Source: Candidatus Gastranaerophilales bacterium
GTDB lineage: Bacteria; Cyanobacteriota; Vampirovibrionia; Gastranaerophilales; Gastranaerophilaceae
Reading direction: 5' to 3'
Length of the DNA: 45,136 nt
Assembly (NCBI GenBank): GCA_944322895.1
Contig: CALUQL010000008.1
Coordinates: forward strand, 1 to 45,136
The position numbers and the translations under genes were made by a program. Shown here piece by piece: positions 35,091-43,163 of this stretch. Positions within the stretch are counted from its first letter, which is position 1. The number at the start of each line of letters is the position of its first letter. The notes beneath the pieces are model-generated. The model saw only the letters and a program-made list of their open reading frames with translations, was not told the DNA's origin and ran no database searches.

Positions 35091-35804
35091 ATGCAAGATA
35101 TATTACACTACATTCAAATTGAAAACGCAGATATTTTATTAAGAATAATTTTTTCAATCATTTTAGGCTCAATAATAGGGCTTGAAAGAGAATTAACAAA
35201 TAAATCCGCAGGTTTAAGGACTCAAATAATGGTATGCTTGGGTTCTTGCCTTTTTACTATTCTTTCAATATACGGATTTTCTACCGCAGTAACCTTGTAT
35301 CCATTGGGTGATCCATCAAGAGTTGCAGCCCAAATTATTACCGGTATAGGTTTCATCGGCGCAGGAACTGTATTAAGACAAGGACTTACCGTTACAGGGT
35401 TAACTACCGCCTCTACATTATGGATTGTTGCAGCAATCGGTATGGCTTGTGGCTGCGGGAAGCTTAACATAGCAATTGTTTCAACCATACTTGCAGTTGC
35501 TATACTTGTTTTAATAAGAATGTTTGAAATGAAAATAATGCCTAAAAATTTAAAACATTTACGCAAGATTAAAATTTCTTTTGTATGCAAATATGATGAA
35601 TATAATGAAATTTATAAAAAATTAGTTGATTTGTTCCCTGAAATTATTGATTATAATCATAAAACAGTTGACGAAGACGGAGATATGCTGAAAATCAATG
35701 CTAAAGTTTTTTCAACCGAGAAAAGTCCTGTTATTCATATATATAGGACGCTTGAAGATATGAAAAATTTACAATCCGTAAGCGTTAAGGAAATTTTTGA
35801 TTAA
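35091..35804 (+). CDS. MgtC/SapB family membrane protein
   Basis: The 237-residue protein has the MgtC N-terminal membrane domain: IILGSIIGLERELTNKSAGL, RTQIMVCLGSCLFTILS, IITGIGFIGAGTVLRQG and LTTASTLWIVAAIGMA. A soluble C-terminal part of about 80 residues, probably ACT-like, follows (KISFVCKYDEYNEIYKKLVD). MgtC proteins aid growth at low magnesium, partly by acting on the F-type ATPase in some pathogens, but are not proven magnesium transporters. It is the third gene of the permease operon. That association does not show a shared job. Confidence 0.88.
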   Translation: MQDILHYIQIENADILLRIIFSIILGSIIGLERELTNKSAGLRTQIMVCLGSCLFTILSIYGFSTAVTLYPLGDPSRVAAQIITGIGFIGAGTVLRQGLTVTGLTTASTLWIVAAIGMACGCGKLNIAIVSTILAVAILVLIRMFEMKIMPKNLKHLRKIKISFVCKYDEYNEIYKKLVDLFPEIIDYNHKTVDEDGDMLKINAKVFSTEKSPVIHIYRTLEDMKNLQSVSVKEIFD

Positions 35805-35849
35805 AAAATCAAAAAAAGTGATATAATCTAAATTGTTCAGGGATTAAGT

Positions 35850-36680
35850 ATGCAAAAGACAGAAAAATTATATTCGGATATTCCTCCGACAAGATTGAGG
35901 AACAGAAAAGAAAAATTTAGAAAAGCCCAAAATTTGCCGTTTTGGACTTGGCTCGCCGACAGAATTTTATTCAGAATGTTAAGTCATAGATTTTATGCAC
36001 TTCGAATAAAAAATTTAGAAGCATTTAATGAAAGAAGAGATAAAAGATTTCCTTCTATAATATATGCTCCGCATAATAACTGGTGGGATGGTATTGTTGG
36101 CTATAATTTAATGAGACGTGCTTTTAAAGTCAGAACAAGAATGATGATAGAAGAAATGAACAGATTTCCTTTGTTCGCTTTAATTGGCGCTTTTCCTGTT
36201 AATAAAGCATCTGCACAGGAAGCTATGATTTCACTTAAATATATAGTTGATGATTTAAAAGACCCTGATATGGGATTCTGGATATTTCCTCAAGGCATTG
36301 TTAGACCACCAAATTATAGACCGATAGAATTCCAAACAGGTTTGGCTTATATCGCTCAAAATGTAGCGAAGAAACATGGTGGTGTAAATCTAATTCCTGT
36401 AGCTGTTAACTATACTTTTTTACGGGAAGATAGACCTGAATGTCTTGCTGAAGTTGGTGAACCTATTATCATTACTGCTGAAAACTGCAAGTTTGACAGG
36501 CATGAATTTACAAAAAAAATTCAAAAAGAATTTGAAGATCTTTGTAATGAACAACTTCAAACATTCTCGAAAGGCGAAGTTACTGGGTATGAGTATGTTT
36601 TTCGCCAAGATTTGCCTTGGAATAGAAAAATAGAAAAAAAATTAAAAAATATTGCTCTGGAAAATATTCAAGAAGAATAG
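35850..36680 (+). CDS. Lysophospholipid acyltransferase family protein (PlsC-like)
   Basis: The 276-residue protein has the acyltransferase motifs in order: H-x4-D as APHNNWWDGI near 72-81, substrate-binding FPVNKASAQEA near 118, FWIFPQGIVRPP near 146, and VNLIPVAVNY near 180. It would move an acyl chain to a lysophospholipid or related acceptor at the membrane face. No full membrane helix is evident, so it may be peripheral. A TATAAT at 35822-35827 may give it its own promoter after mgtC. The acceptor is not proven, as the family also includes glycolipid and carotenoid acyltransferases. Confidence 0.82.
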   Translation: MQKTEKLYSDIPPTRLRNRKEKFRKAQNLPFWTWLADRILFRMLSHRFYALRIKNLEAFNERRDKRFPSIIYAPHNNWWDGIVGYNLMRRAFKVRTRMMIEEMNRFPLFALIGAFPVNKASAQEAMISLKYIVDDLKDPDMGFWIFPQGIVRPPNYRPIEFQTGLAYIAQNVAKKHGGVNLIPVAVNYTFLREDRPECLAEVGEPIIITAENCKFDRHEFTKKIQKEFEDLCNEQLQTFSKGEVTGYEYVFRQDLPWNRKIEKKLKNIALENIQEE

Positions 36681-36698
36681 TTTTGTAACTTTTGTAAC
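36681..36698 (+). repeat. Perfect 9-base tandem repeat
   Basis: TTTTGTAAC occurs twice in direct succession immediately after the acyltransferase stop codon. It could be a regulator half-site pair or chance. No function is assigned. Confidence 0.4.
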
Positions 36699-36772
36699 AA
36701 TTAGCGATTTTGATGAAATTTCATAATAAATCTAAACTTTATATAAATATATAAGTTTATTTTGGGTTGCTT

Positions 36773-36965
36773 ATGGAGATATATTCTGACTTAGACCTAG
36801 ACAATGATATAAAATATGTAAAAACAGCTATTAATAAATATGCGGATTTCTATAAAAAAATCGAGCAGAATATACACTGTGCAAACAAAGTTTTTGCTTC
36901 AAGATTCTGCTTTATTTGTTTTCAATTCAGAAACATATTTGATAGAAGCTTATGGTTATAATTAA
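36773..36965 (+). pseudogene. Small gene with a frameshift at an A7 run
   Basis: The frame from the ATG at 36773 reads MEIYSDLDLDNDIKYVKTAI and on to DFYKK, which looks coding. After seven A residues at 36854-36860 it degenerates into FCFICFQFRNIFDRSLW. The +1 frame after the run reads YTVQTKFLLQDSALFVFN then SETYLIEAYGYN and a stop at 36963-36965, which looks coding instead. With six A residues the two parts form one 63-residue protein. Causes could be a real mutation, programmed slippage or a sequencing error. No known family. Its end overlaps the 3' end of the convergent hpt gene. The ribosome binding site is poor. Confidence 0.45.
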
Positions 36966-37507
36966 TTAGGGAAATAACCTATATAAGGAAGATTTCTATA
37001 ATATCCTTTATAGTCTAAACCATAACCGACAACAAATTTATCATCAATTTCAAATCCGTAGAAATCTGGTTCTATATCGATTTGTCTTGCACATTTCTTG
37101 TTTAAAAGAGCTGTAAATACAAGTTTTTTGGGATGATGTTTTATCTTAAACAAATCTGTTAAAAATCTTGCGGTTAAACCCGTATCAATAATATCTTCAA
37201 CAATTAAAACATTTTTTTCATGAAGGTTTGGCAATGTTAAATCTATTGCTTGTAAGTTGTTTGTTGATTTTGACTCGTGTCCGTAACTCGATATTCTTAT
37301 GAATTCCATTTGAATAGGATGCTTAAAATGTTTAACTAAATCTGTGCAAAACATAACAGAACCTTTTAAAACACAAATCACATAGATTTCTTCATCTGCA
37401 GGGAATGTTTTTTCAATATTTTCAGCCAGTGTTATTAATTTTTCTTTGATTTCATTTTCAGAAATTAAAACTTTTAGTTCTTCAATTTTCTTGTCTAGTA
37501 TTACCAT
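36962..37507 (-). CDS. hpt: Hypoxanthine phosphoribosyltransferase
   Basis: This 181-residue enzyme has the PRPP motif VLIVEDIIDTGLTARFL near 98-114, the early flexible-loop Ser-Tyr (ISSYGHES) and the purine-binding end KFVVGYGLDYKGYYRNLPYI. It salvages hypoxanthine and guanine to IMP and GMP. GGAGAG nine bases before the ATG supports the start, which lies 26 bases inside the end of tilS. The tilS-hpt pair is a widely conserved bacterial neighbourhood. Confidence 0.96.
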   Translation of the reverse strand: MVILDKKIEELKVLISENEIKEKLITLAENIEKTFPADEEIYVICVLKGSVMFCTDLVKHFKHPIQMEFIRISSYGHESKSTNNLQAIDLTLPNLHEKNVLIVEDIIDTGLTARFLTDLFKIKHHPKKLVFTALLNKKCARQIDIEPDFYGFEIDDKFVVGYGLDYKGYYRNLPYIGYFPN

Positions 37508-38861
37508 TTTTTAGACTCTCCATTTTTAATTTATGTGTCGGCCTATCTTTCGTCCGTAGTTTTTCACTAAGTCCGATTCCAATTGCCCACAAAACTTCAT
37601 TCCCTTTACATAAAAGAACAATTTTATCTCGATCGTGTTCGGGAATATTTTTGTTTATAAAATATTTTTTCAGCTTCATTTTCCCTTGCATTCCAAATGG
37701 CTGAATAATATCTCCGTTCCTTCTTGTTCTTATTGTGAGAGGAAAACTTATATTTATTAAATCTACATATGCAGAATTACTTATTGCCTTTGGAAATTTG
37801 GTAACTTTTTCTGTTGTTTCTTCTATTGATATTTTATACTCTTGGGCAAGTTCATAGATTCCTGCTTTATCTATATTTATTTCTTCTTCTATTTTTTTAT
37901 AATGCTCTGAATGAATAAAATATGTATATTTGTGTGAAACAAAAAGCCATTTATCGTTAGCAATAGAAAGGGTTTTCCCTGTTTTGGATTTTTGATTTTC
38001 CACTATAAAATTTATTAATTCCTGAATTTTAGAAAAACTTGGTTCTATTTCATTATTTACTAATAATTTATATACAAAATGCTGCTTGATGGCAGAATTT
38101 AAAATAAGAAAATTTTGTGTCAGCCATTTATTCCCAACTGTAATTTGATTTTCAATATTCTGCATTAATTCATTTATGATTTTATTGTTGCCTGTAGCAA
38201 TATCTGCAAGCGTAATTAAAGAATTTTCTATATTAGGATTAATTAATTTTATTGCAGGCATAATATTGTGCCTAATATTATTTCTTGCATATTTTGTATT
38301 TGAATTACTAGAATCATTATTTGGATATAATTCATTTTTTATACAATATTCTTCAATATCTTTTCTTGAAAAATTTAATATCGGACGAATAACCTTAAAT
38401 CCGCCTAAGTCACGAAGTTCTCTGATTCCTTCAAGACCATTTAACCCCGTACCCTTTATAATACGATATAAAATAGTTTCCGCATTATCACTTTTTGTGT
38501 GGGCTGTTAATATTGCATCAGCTTCAAACTCTTCTGCACATCGCTTGAAAAAATCATAACGCATTTCTCTTGCTACAAGTTCTGATGCTTTTGTACCTTC
38601 AGCCAATGTATCAGATATAAACGTAATATCATTTTCTTCACAAAATGCAAGACAACGTTCTTTTTCTGCTTCTGATTCTTTACCTCTCCAATTATGGTTT
38701 AAATGTGCAGCTACGAGCAAAAATCCATATTCTTTTGACAGTTTATTCATCATGTCCAAAAGACACATAGAATCCCAACCGCCCGAAAAACCAACTATAA
38801 AAGTTGTTTCACAGGAAATATCCACGTATTTTTTTAAAATGTTCCTGACAGTTTCTTTCAT
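37482..38861 (-). CDS. tilS: tRNA(Ile)-lysidine synthase
   Basis: The 459-residue protein has the N-type ATP pyrophosphatase loop VGFSGGWDSMCLLD with SGGWDS at 26-31. AHLNHNWRGKESEAE and NNIRHNIMPAIKLINPNIE are typical of TilS. The C-terminal domain (RTRRNGDIIQPFGMQGKMKL and KYFINKNIPEHDRD) recognises the tRNA. It converts the wobble C of tRNA-Ile(CAU) to lysidine so that AUA is read as Ile, essential in an AT-rich genome full of ATA codons. hpt overlaps its 3' end. Confidence 0.95.
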   Translation of the reverse strand: MKETVRNILKKYVDISCETTFIVGFSGGWDSMCLLDMMNKLSKEYGFLLVAAHLNHNWRGKESEAEKERCLAFCEENDITFISDTLAEGTKASELVAREMRYDFFKRCAEEFEADAILTAHTKSDNAETILYRIIKGTGLNGLEGIRELRDLGGFKVIRPILNFSRKDIEEYCIKNELYPNNDSSNSNTKYARNNIRHNIMPAIKLINPNIENSLITLADIATGNNKIINELMQNIENQITVGNKWLTQNFLILNSAIKQHFVYKLLVNNEIEPSFSKIQELINFIVENQKSKTGKTLSIANDKWLFVSHKYTYFIHSEHYKKIEEEINIDKAGIYELAQEYKISIEETTEKVTKFPKAISNSAYVDLINISFPLTIRTRRNGDIIQPFGMQGKMKLKKYFINKNIPEHDRDKIVLLCKGNEVLWAIGIGLSEKLRTKDRPTHKLKMESLKNGNTRQEN

Positions 38862-38891
38862 CTCTTATATTATAACAGATTTCTTTTTATT

Positions 38892-40379
38892 TTACCTGTC
38901 TGTTTTTATTTTATTTTTCTTATTGTATCTATCAAGTTCTTCAGCACATTCTGTTAAATTCCAATAATCATTTTTTATATCAATTGCTGTTCCGAACGGA
39001 ATTGACATCTTTTTATCAGAAATTACATATAATCTATTTCTAAAAGTCCCATTACCTGGGTCTTGTGTTTTATCATATGAAAGTAATAATGTTTTCTGTT
39101 TATATTCTTTTGAGAATAATATACTTGTTGCAGGAAATATCCCGTGCCATATATATCGTCTTAACTCCTTGTTATGGAATCCGGAGATTTCTTCGTGCTC
39201 TGATGGTATATACAATAATCCTTTATAGTTTTGCAATTCGTTTTGCATATATTCTATATTTTTATTCCAATAATATGTATTAACTATTTGCCAACTTGTC
39301 TGGAAAATACAGCAGATTAATGCTATACATAAGAAATTTGTATATCGGTTTTCATTTATTTTATTCGATATCATATCTTTTATAAGCAAAATAATAAATA
39401 ATATTGGTAAAAACCAGCAAGGGATTGTTCTCAAATGACCTTCCCACATCGGATAAATTGATGTTAATGGAGTATTTAATAAATATATTAAGGCTATTAT
39501 ATATATAATAATAACTAAACTTACTAATAATTTTGATATTTGTTCTTTCCTTATAGCAATTAACATTAAGATGATAATTGTAATTATTGAAAATAAAGTA
39601 TTTAATTCAAGTAAATGGGGGAAATAATCTGTTGCTTCCCTAATAAAACGAATAATTTCTCCACTTTCTCCTTCTGTTTTTAACATAAAGATTATGTTAT
39701 ATATACTTGCAGATAAAGAACCTAAACCAATTAATGTTTTTATACATTGATTTTTGAAATCTTTTTCTTGTATAACATAATGAAAATGTGCTAAGAAAAA
39801 TATAATTCCAAGAAAAGCAACATATTCATATGTTCCAAACATCATTGTTAATAAAAATAATATAAAAATGATGTCTGTTTTTTTATAATCTATTTTTGCA
39901 CTAAGATAATTCCACAGAATAAAATGAAGAGAAAATCCAATAATCGATTCAACTACAGAAAAAATCATAAAAGGACAAATAATTACACAATATGTGAAAA
40001 TATTCCAAAATAAAATATCTATCCTTTTTGTTCTTTTTGTCAGAAGAAAATTCCATAATAAAAATATTATAGGAAGTGTAAATTGTACAAAAGAATATAT
40101 TCCCATTAATATAAATTTATTTTTTATATAAAATAATGCGTGAGCTACTATAATAGGAAATTGCATTAGAAAAGACATCATAAATCTAGGATGTGTTTCA
40201 TCAAAAGATAATTTATATATTTTAGAGGAAAAATTATTCAATAAATCCAACATATAAAACCCGCCGTCACAATACATTCCTCGCATTGTAATAGTTGCAT
40301 ATATAATATGGATAATTGATATTAATATAAAAACTATAAAAAGAAGCTTAAGCTGTTTATTATTTTCTGATTCTTCCAT
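38892..40379 (-). CDS. Large polytopic membrane protein, possible GT-C-type glycosyltransferase
   Basis: A 495-residue protein with about eleven membrane segments and a soluble C-terminal domain of about 110 residues. An early acidic-containing periplasmic loop (YCDGGFYMLDLLNNFSSKIY near 36-55) and HPRFMM resemble the first loop of GT-C lipid-linked sugar transferases. I cannot identify a full family. GGAGG with a seven-base gap before the ATG is an excellent ribosome binding site. It lies upstream of tilS by 30 bases and could be co-transcribed with it. Function is not assigned beyond probable envelope glycan work. Confidence 0.55.
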   Translation of the reverse strand: MEESENNKQLKLLFIVFILISIIHIIYATITMRGMYCDGGFYMLDLLNNFSSKIYKLSFDETHPRFMMSFLMQFPIIVAHALFYIKNKFILMGIYSFVQFTLPIIFLLWNFLLTKRTKRIDILFWNIFTYCVIICPFMIFSVVESIIGFSLHFILWNYLSAKIDYKKTDIIFILFLLTMMFGTYEYVAFLGIIFFLAHFHYVIQEKDFKNQCIKTLIGLGSLSASIYNIIFMLKTEGESGEIIRFIREATDYFPHLLELNTLFSIITIIILMLIAIRKEQISKLLVSLVIIIYIIALIYLLNTPLTSIYPMWEGHLRTIPCWFLPILFIILLIKDMISNKINENRYTNFLCIALICCIFQTSWQIVNTYYWNKNIEYMQNELQNYKGLLYIPSEHEEISGFHNKELRRYIWHGIFPATSILFSKEYKQKTLLLSYDKTQDPGNGTFRNRLYVISDKKMSIPFGTAIDIKNDYWNLTECAEELDRYNKKNKIKTDR

Positions 40380-40512
40380 TTTAATCCTCCGAAAATATTA
40401 TATACAAATTATGGTTTTAAACACAAAATGTTTGCTAATAAAAAATAAACAAATAGGGAATAAATTTTTCTAATACATAATTTAAACTCTAAATAAAACG
40501 AAAGGGGAAATT

Positions 40513-40881
40513 ATGTTCTATAAAATTTTTGAGATAGAAGATTTGATTGGTGATAAAGATTCAAAACGTGCAATTATTGATTTAATGGAAAATAATGGTG
40601 CTCATTTAAAACTTGTTTCTCTAAAGAAACATGAAGAAATAGACGCTCATATGTCACATTGTGATGCTTGTATTTATGTTAATGATGGAGAAATAGAATT
40701 GGTTTTTGATCATAATGACAATTGTACTTGTCAAGCCTGTGGATGTGAAATATCAAGCGAAGATAAAAAAGAAAGTAAGAAATATAAAATAAAAAAAGGG
40801 CAAATTTTCTTTTTTGCTAAAAACACTACACACTCTGTAAAAGCTTTAAAAGATTCTGTTTTCCTATTAATAAAAATTTAA
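40513..40881 (+). CDS. Small cupin-like protein with a cysteine cluster
   Basis: The 122-residue protein fits a single cupin barrel: LKLVSLKKHEEIDAHMSHCD with metal-like His residues, CIYVNDGEIELVFD as motif 1, and GQIFFFAKNTTHSVKALKDS as motif 2 with its His. Between the motifs sits an insertion with CTCQACGC, which with C48 and C51 (SHCDAC) gives six cysteines that could bind zinc or another metal. AAAGGGGAAA lies just before the ATG. Ligand and role unknown. The stop codon lies inside the stem of the terminator that follows. Confidence 0.65.
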   Translation: MFYKIFEIEDLIGDKDSKRAIIDLMENNGAHLKLVSLKKHEEIDAHMSHCDACIYVNDGEIELVFDHNDNCTCQACGCEISSEDKKESKKYKIKKGQIFFFAKNTTHSVKALKDSVFLLIKI

Positions 40882-40907
40882 AAGCTGCAAATGCAGCTTT
40901 TAAATTT
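40874..40907 (+). terminator. Terminator overlapping the cupin stop codon
   Basis: Sixteen-base perfect arms (AAATTTAAAAGCTGCA and its complement) with a two-base centre. The TAA at 40879-40881 is part of the left arm. Confidence 0.7.
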
Positions 40908-40934
40908 GAATGAAAAAAATAATTCGTTTATAAT
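40906..40934 (+). promoter_or_regulatory. Promoter of the M48-like gene
   Basis: TTGAAT, 17 bases, then a perfect TATAAT. It overlaps the last two bases of the preceding terminator stem and lies 25 bases before the ATG at 40960. Confidence 0.6.
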
Positions 40935-40959
40935 AAAAAAGTAGAGAGTTGGAATTATT

Positions 40960-41658
40960 ATGAAACGAATTATTATACTGGTTGCTTTGTTATTTATAAC
41001 TCCCTGGTTAAATGTTTATGGAGAAGAAACAACTTCTAGTTGTCTTTCAAATGACATCAAAATACAAAAAAGAATAAGCGATATTGGTTTTCGTTTGTTA
41101 AATGCAAATAAAATTGATGTACGAATGATTTTTGTATACCAAGATAAAGAAAAATTGGTAAAAGTTGAACCTGGCTTGATGAAAAGGCAAATTATAATAT
41201 ATGATAAAACAATGCAATTTACTTCATCTGATGATGAAATAGCTGCATATTTGGCAAGAAAAATATGTAAAAGTGCAGAATCTTATGCCGGTGTTTTTAA
41301 AGGATTTGTTTCATCTACTCAAATTAAATTGGCACCAAAAAAGTATGAATTATTTTTTGATAAAAGAGCAGTAGATTTTATGGTAATGGCTGGATATAAT
41401 CCACTTGCTTTGATAACTTTTATACATAAATCTCAACCACAGAAGAGATATGATAAAATTTCAAGGCATAATTTAACATCAAAACGATTAGCACATATAT
41501 ATGAATATATATATACTAAATATCCATATTTTCTGGCCAATAATGAATATTTAAATAACGAAACTTATCAACATTTTCTTTTATCTTCTATAGAAAATAG
41601 AAAGAAATTAAATGAAAAAATAAAATCAGGCTCAAAGAAAGCAGTTGATTATGAATAA
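40960..41658 (+). CDS. Exported M48-type peptidase homologue lacking the zinc motif
   Basis: A 232-residue protein with a signal peptide (MKRIIILVALLFITPWLNVYG). The layout is that of small secreted M48 proteases: SDDEIAAYLARKICKS near 90-105 aligns with the family's DELAAVLAHEIGH, but HExxH has become Arg100-Lys101-x-x-Lys104. FDKRAVDFMVMAGYNPLALI matches the third-ligand helix with the Glu lost, and SRHNLTSKRLAHI matches the usual S.HP...R. block. It should not bind zinc or cut peptides. It may act as a scaffold or chaperone in the periplasm. The next gene overlaps its 3' end by eight bases. Confidence 0.7.
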   Translation: MKRIIILVALLFITPWLNVYGEETTSSCLSNDIKIQKRISDIGFRLLNANKIDVRMIFVYQDKEKLVKVEPGLMKRQIIIYDKTMQFTSSDDEIAAYLARKICKSAESYAGVFKGFVSSTQIKLAPKKYELFFDKRAVDFMVMAGYNPLALITFIHKSQPQKRYDKISRHNLTSKRLAHIYEYIYTKYPYFLANNEYLNNETYQHFLLSSIENRKKLNEKIKSGSKKAVDYE

Positions 41659-42241
41659 ATTGCTTTGTAAACTGTTTTCTGTTATTTTTGTTTTTCTTCT
41701 TATTGCAAGTACAACAGTAAGAGCTATAGAAGATGATGAAATTACAAAGGAATTATTAAAACATGCAAATATAACTAATCCTCAAACAAATTTAAATTAT
41801 AATTATGAATCATTTGAAAGAGTTCCTATTAAATTAGAAATATTAGAACCGATATCAACAAAAAAAGAAAGTGTAGTTGAGGGGCAAGTTATAGATTTTA
41901 TCGTAAAAGAAGATGTAATATATGACTCAAAAGTAATTATAAAAAAGGGGGCAAAAGTCACAGCTAAAGTTCAAACAGCAATGGATAGAGGGATGAATGG
42001 AGTTCCTGCTACTCTAATAATTGATGATTTTAATATAGAAGGAATAGAAAAAAATAAATTAAAAGCTACTTATATAAAAAGAGGACAAAATAGAACCCTA
42101 ATTGTTTTACCAATAAAATGGGCTCTCACATTGATACCATTTGCAGGTTATGTCTCTAACCTTATAATAGGCGGACATGCAAATATCAAAAAGAAAAATA
42201 CGATAGTTTTATTTTATTACCCTAATTGGGGTAAACAATAA
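41651..42241 (+). CDS. Exported beta-rich hypothetical protein
   Basis: A 196-residue protein with a signal peptide (MNKLLCKLFSVIFVFLLIAS, cut near VRA). The mature domain is beta-rich: EGQVIDFIVKEDVIYDSKVI, then IKKGAKVTAKVQTAMDRGMN and ATLIIDDFNIEG. A late hydrophobic stretch, LPIKWALTLIPFAGYVSNLI, could be a membrane anchor. The ATG at 41651 lies inside the last codons of the M48-like gene, so the two are coupled and may act together. A TTG two codons earlier is possible but unneeded. Family not recognised. Confidence 0.6.
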   Translation: MNKLLCKLFSVIFVFLLIASTTVRAIEDDEITKELLKHANITNPQTNLNYNYESFERVPIKLEILEPISTKKESVVEGQVIDFIVKEDVIYDSKVIIKKGAKVTAKVQTAMDRGMNGVPATLIIDDFNIEGIEKNKLKATYIKRGQNRTLIVLPIKWALTLIPFAGYVSNLIIGGHANIKKKNTIVLFYYPNWGKQ

Positions 42242-42252
42242 GGTAATTGATA

Positions 42253-42282
42253 TTGACATTAACCCTTGTTAATAAGTAAATT
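42253..42282 (+). promoter_or_regulatory. mscS promoter with a palindrome in the spacer
   Basis: A perfect -35 TTGACA, 18 bases, then TAAATT. The palindrome ATTAAC-CCTT-GTTAAT (42258-42273) fills most of the spacer, where a bound repressor would block RNA polymerase. The regulator is unknown. Confidence 0.5.
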
Positions 42283-42307
42283 AATATGTCATTAAGGGAG
42301 TAAAATA

Positions 42308-43159
42308 GTGGACGAAATAATAAAACAAATTATCTATAAAAATGCAGCTAAAATAGATTTATTTCTAATAGGGAAAAGTCTTATGGAAATAATTCTTTTT
42401 ATAATAATTCTAAGAATAGTAAATAAAACATTACACTTATTTTTTGATAAACTTTTATCAAGAATTTCAGACACAGAAACAAAAAAACACTATCAAACAT
42501 TAAGACAATTAGGCGTATACCTAATAGATGCAATTATAATATTGTTTTTTGCAACTAATATTTTAGGAAATTTTGGCATTGATATGAAACCAATATTGGC
42601 AACAGCAGGTATACTTGGTGTTGCTGTCGGTTTTGGCGGGAAAAAATTTGTTGAAGATTTATTTACTGGTCTTTCTATAATTTTAACCGGTCAATTACGT
42701 GTCGGAGACTATGTTACTGTTAACAATTCAACAGGAACTGTTGAAAAAGTAACACTTACAATGATTGTTATAAGAGCTTTTAATGGTGATGTTCACTATC
42801 TTAGAAATGGACAGATTGATACAATAGTTAATCAAACAAAAAACTATTCTTTCCCAATATTTAATATTAGTGTCGCATATAAAACAGATGTTACACATGC
42901 AATGAAAGTTTTAAGAGAATTGGGACAGGAACTAAGACAAAACTCAACTTATTCCAGATTTGTTCTTTCTGATATTGAAGTATTAGGTCTAAATGAATTT
43001 CAAGATTCCGCCATAATAATTCAATGCAGAATAAAAACAACACCACAAGAACAATGGATGGTCAAACGTAAGTTTAATCAAATGGTTAAAGAAAGATTTG
43101 AAAAAGAAGGAATAGAAATTCCATTCCCTCAAGTAGTAATTAATAAAGCAAAAGGATAA
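42308..43159 (+). CDS. mscS: Small-conductance mechanosensitive channel (MscS family)
   Basis: A 283-residue MscS-type protein with three membrane segments, near the E. coli length. The pore helix ILATAGILGVAVGFGGKKFV near 98-117 has the small-residue packing typical of the family. Then come GLSIILTGQLRVGDYVTVNN of the beta domain, and the C-terminal alpha-beta cage ending EGIEIPFPQVVINKAKG. It opens under membrane tension to release solutes on osmotic downshock. The start is a GTG with AAGGGAG eight bases upstream. galE follows after four bases. Confidence 0.93.
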   Translation: MDEIIKQIIYKNAAKIDLFLIGKSLMEIILFIIILRIVNKTLHLFFDKLLSRISDTETKKHYQTLRQLGVYLIDAIIILFFATNILGNFGIDMKPILATAGILGVAVGFGGKKFVEDLFTGLSIILTGQLRVGDYVTVNNSTGTVEKVTLTMIVIRAFNGDVHYLRNGQIDTIVNQTKNYSFPIFNISVAYKTDVTHAMKVLRELGQELRQNSTYSRFVLSDIEVLGLNEFQDSAIIIQCRIKTTPQEQWMVKRKFNQMVKERFEKEGIEIPFPQVVINKAKG

Positions 43160-43163
43160 ATGT

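Noticed and set aside
36733-36759. AT-only hairpin after the PlsC-like gene as a terminator
   Set aside because: The stem has a bulge, almost no G-C pairs and no clean T-run, so it is too weak to call.
36767-36961. A normal 64-residue gene in one frame
   Set aside because: The second half is unlikely as protein while the +1 frame looks coding; recorded as a frameshifted gene instead.
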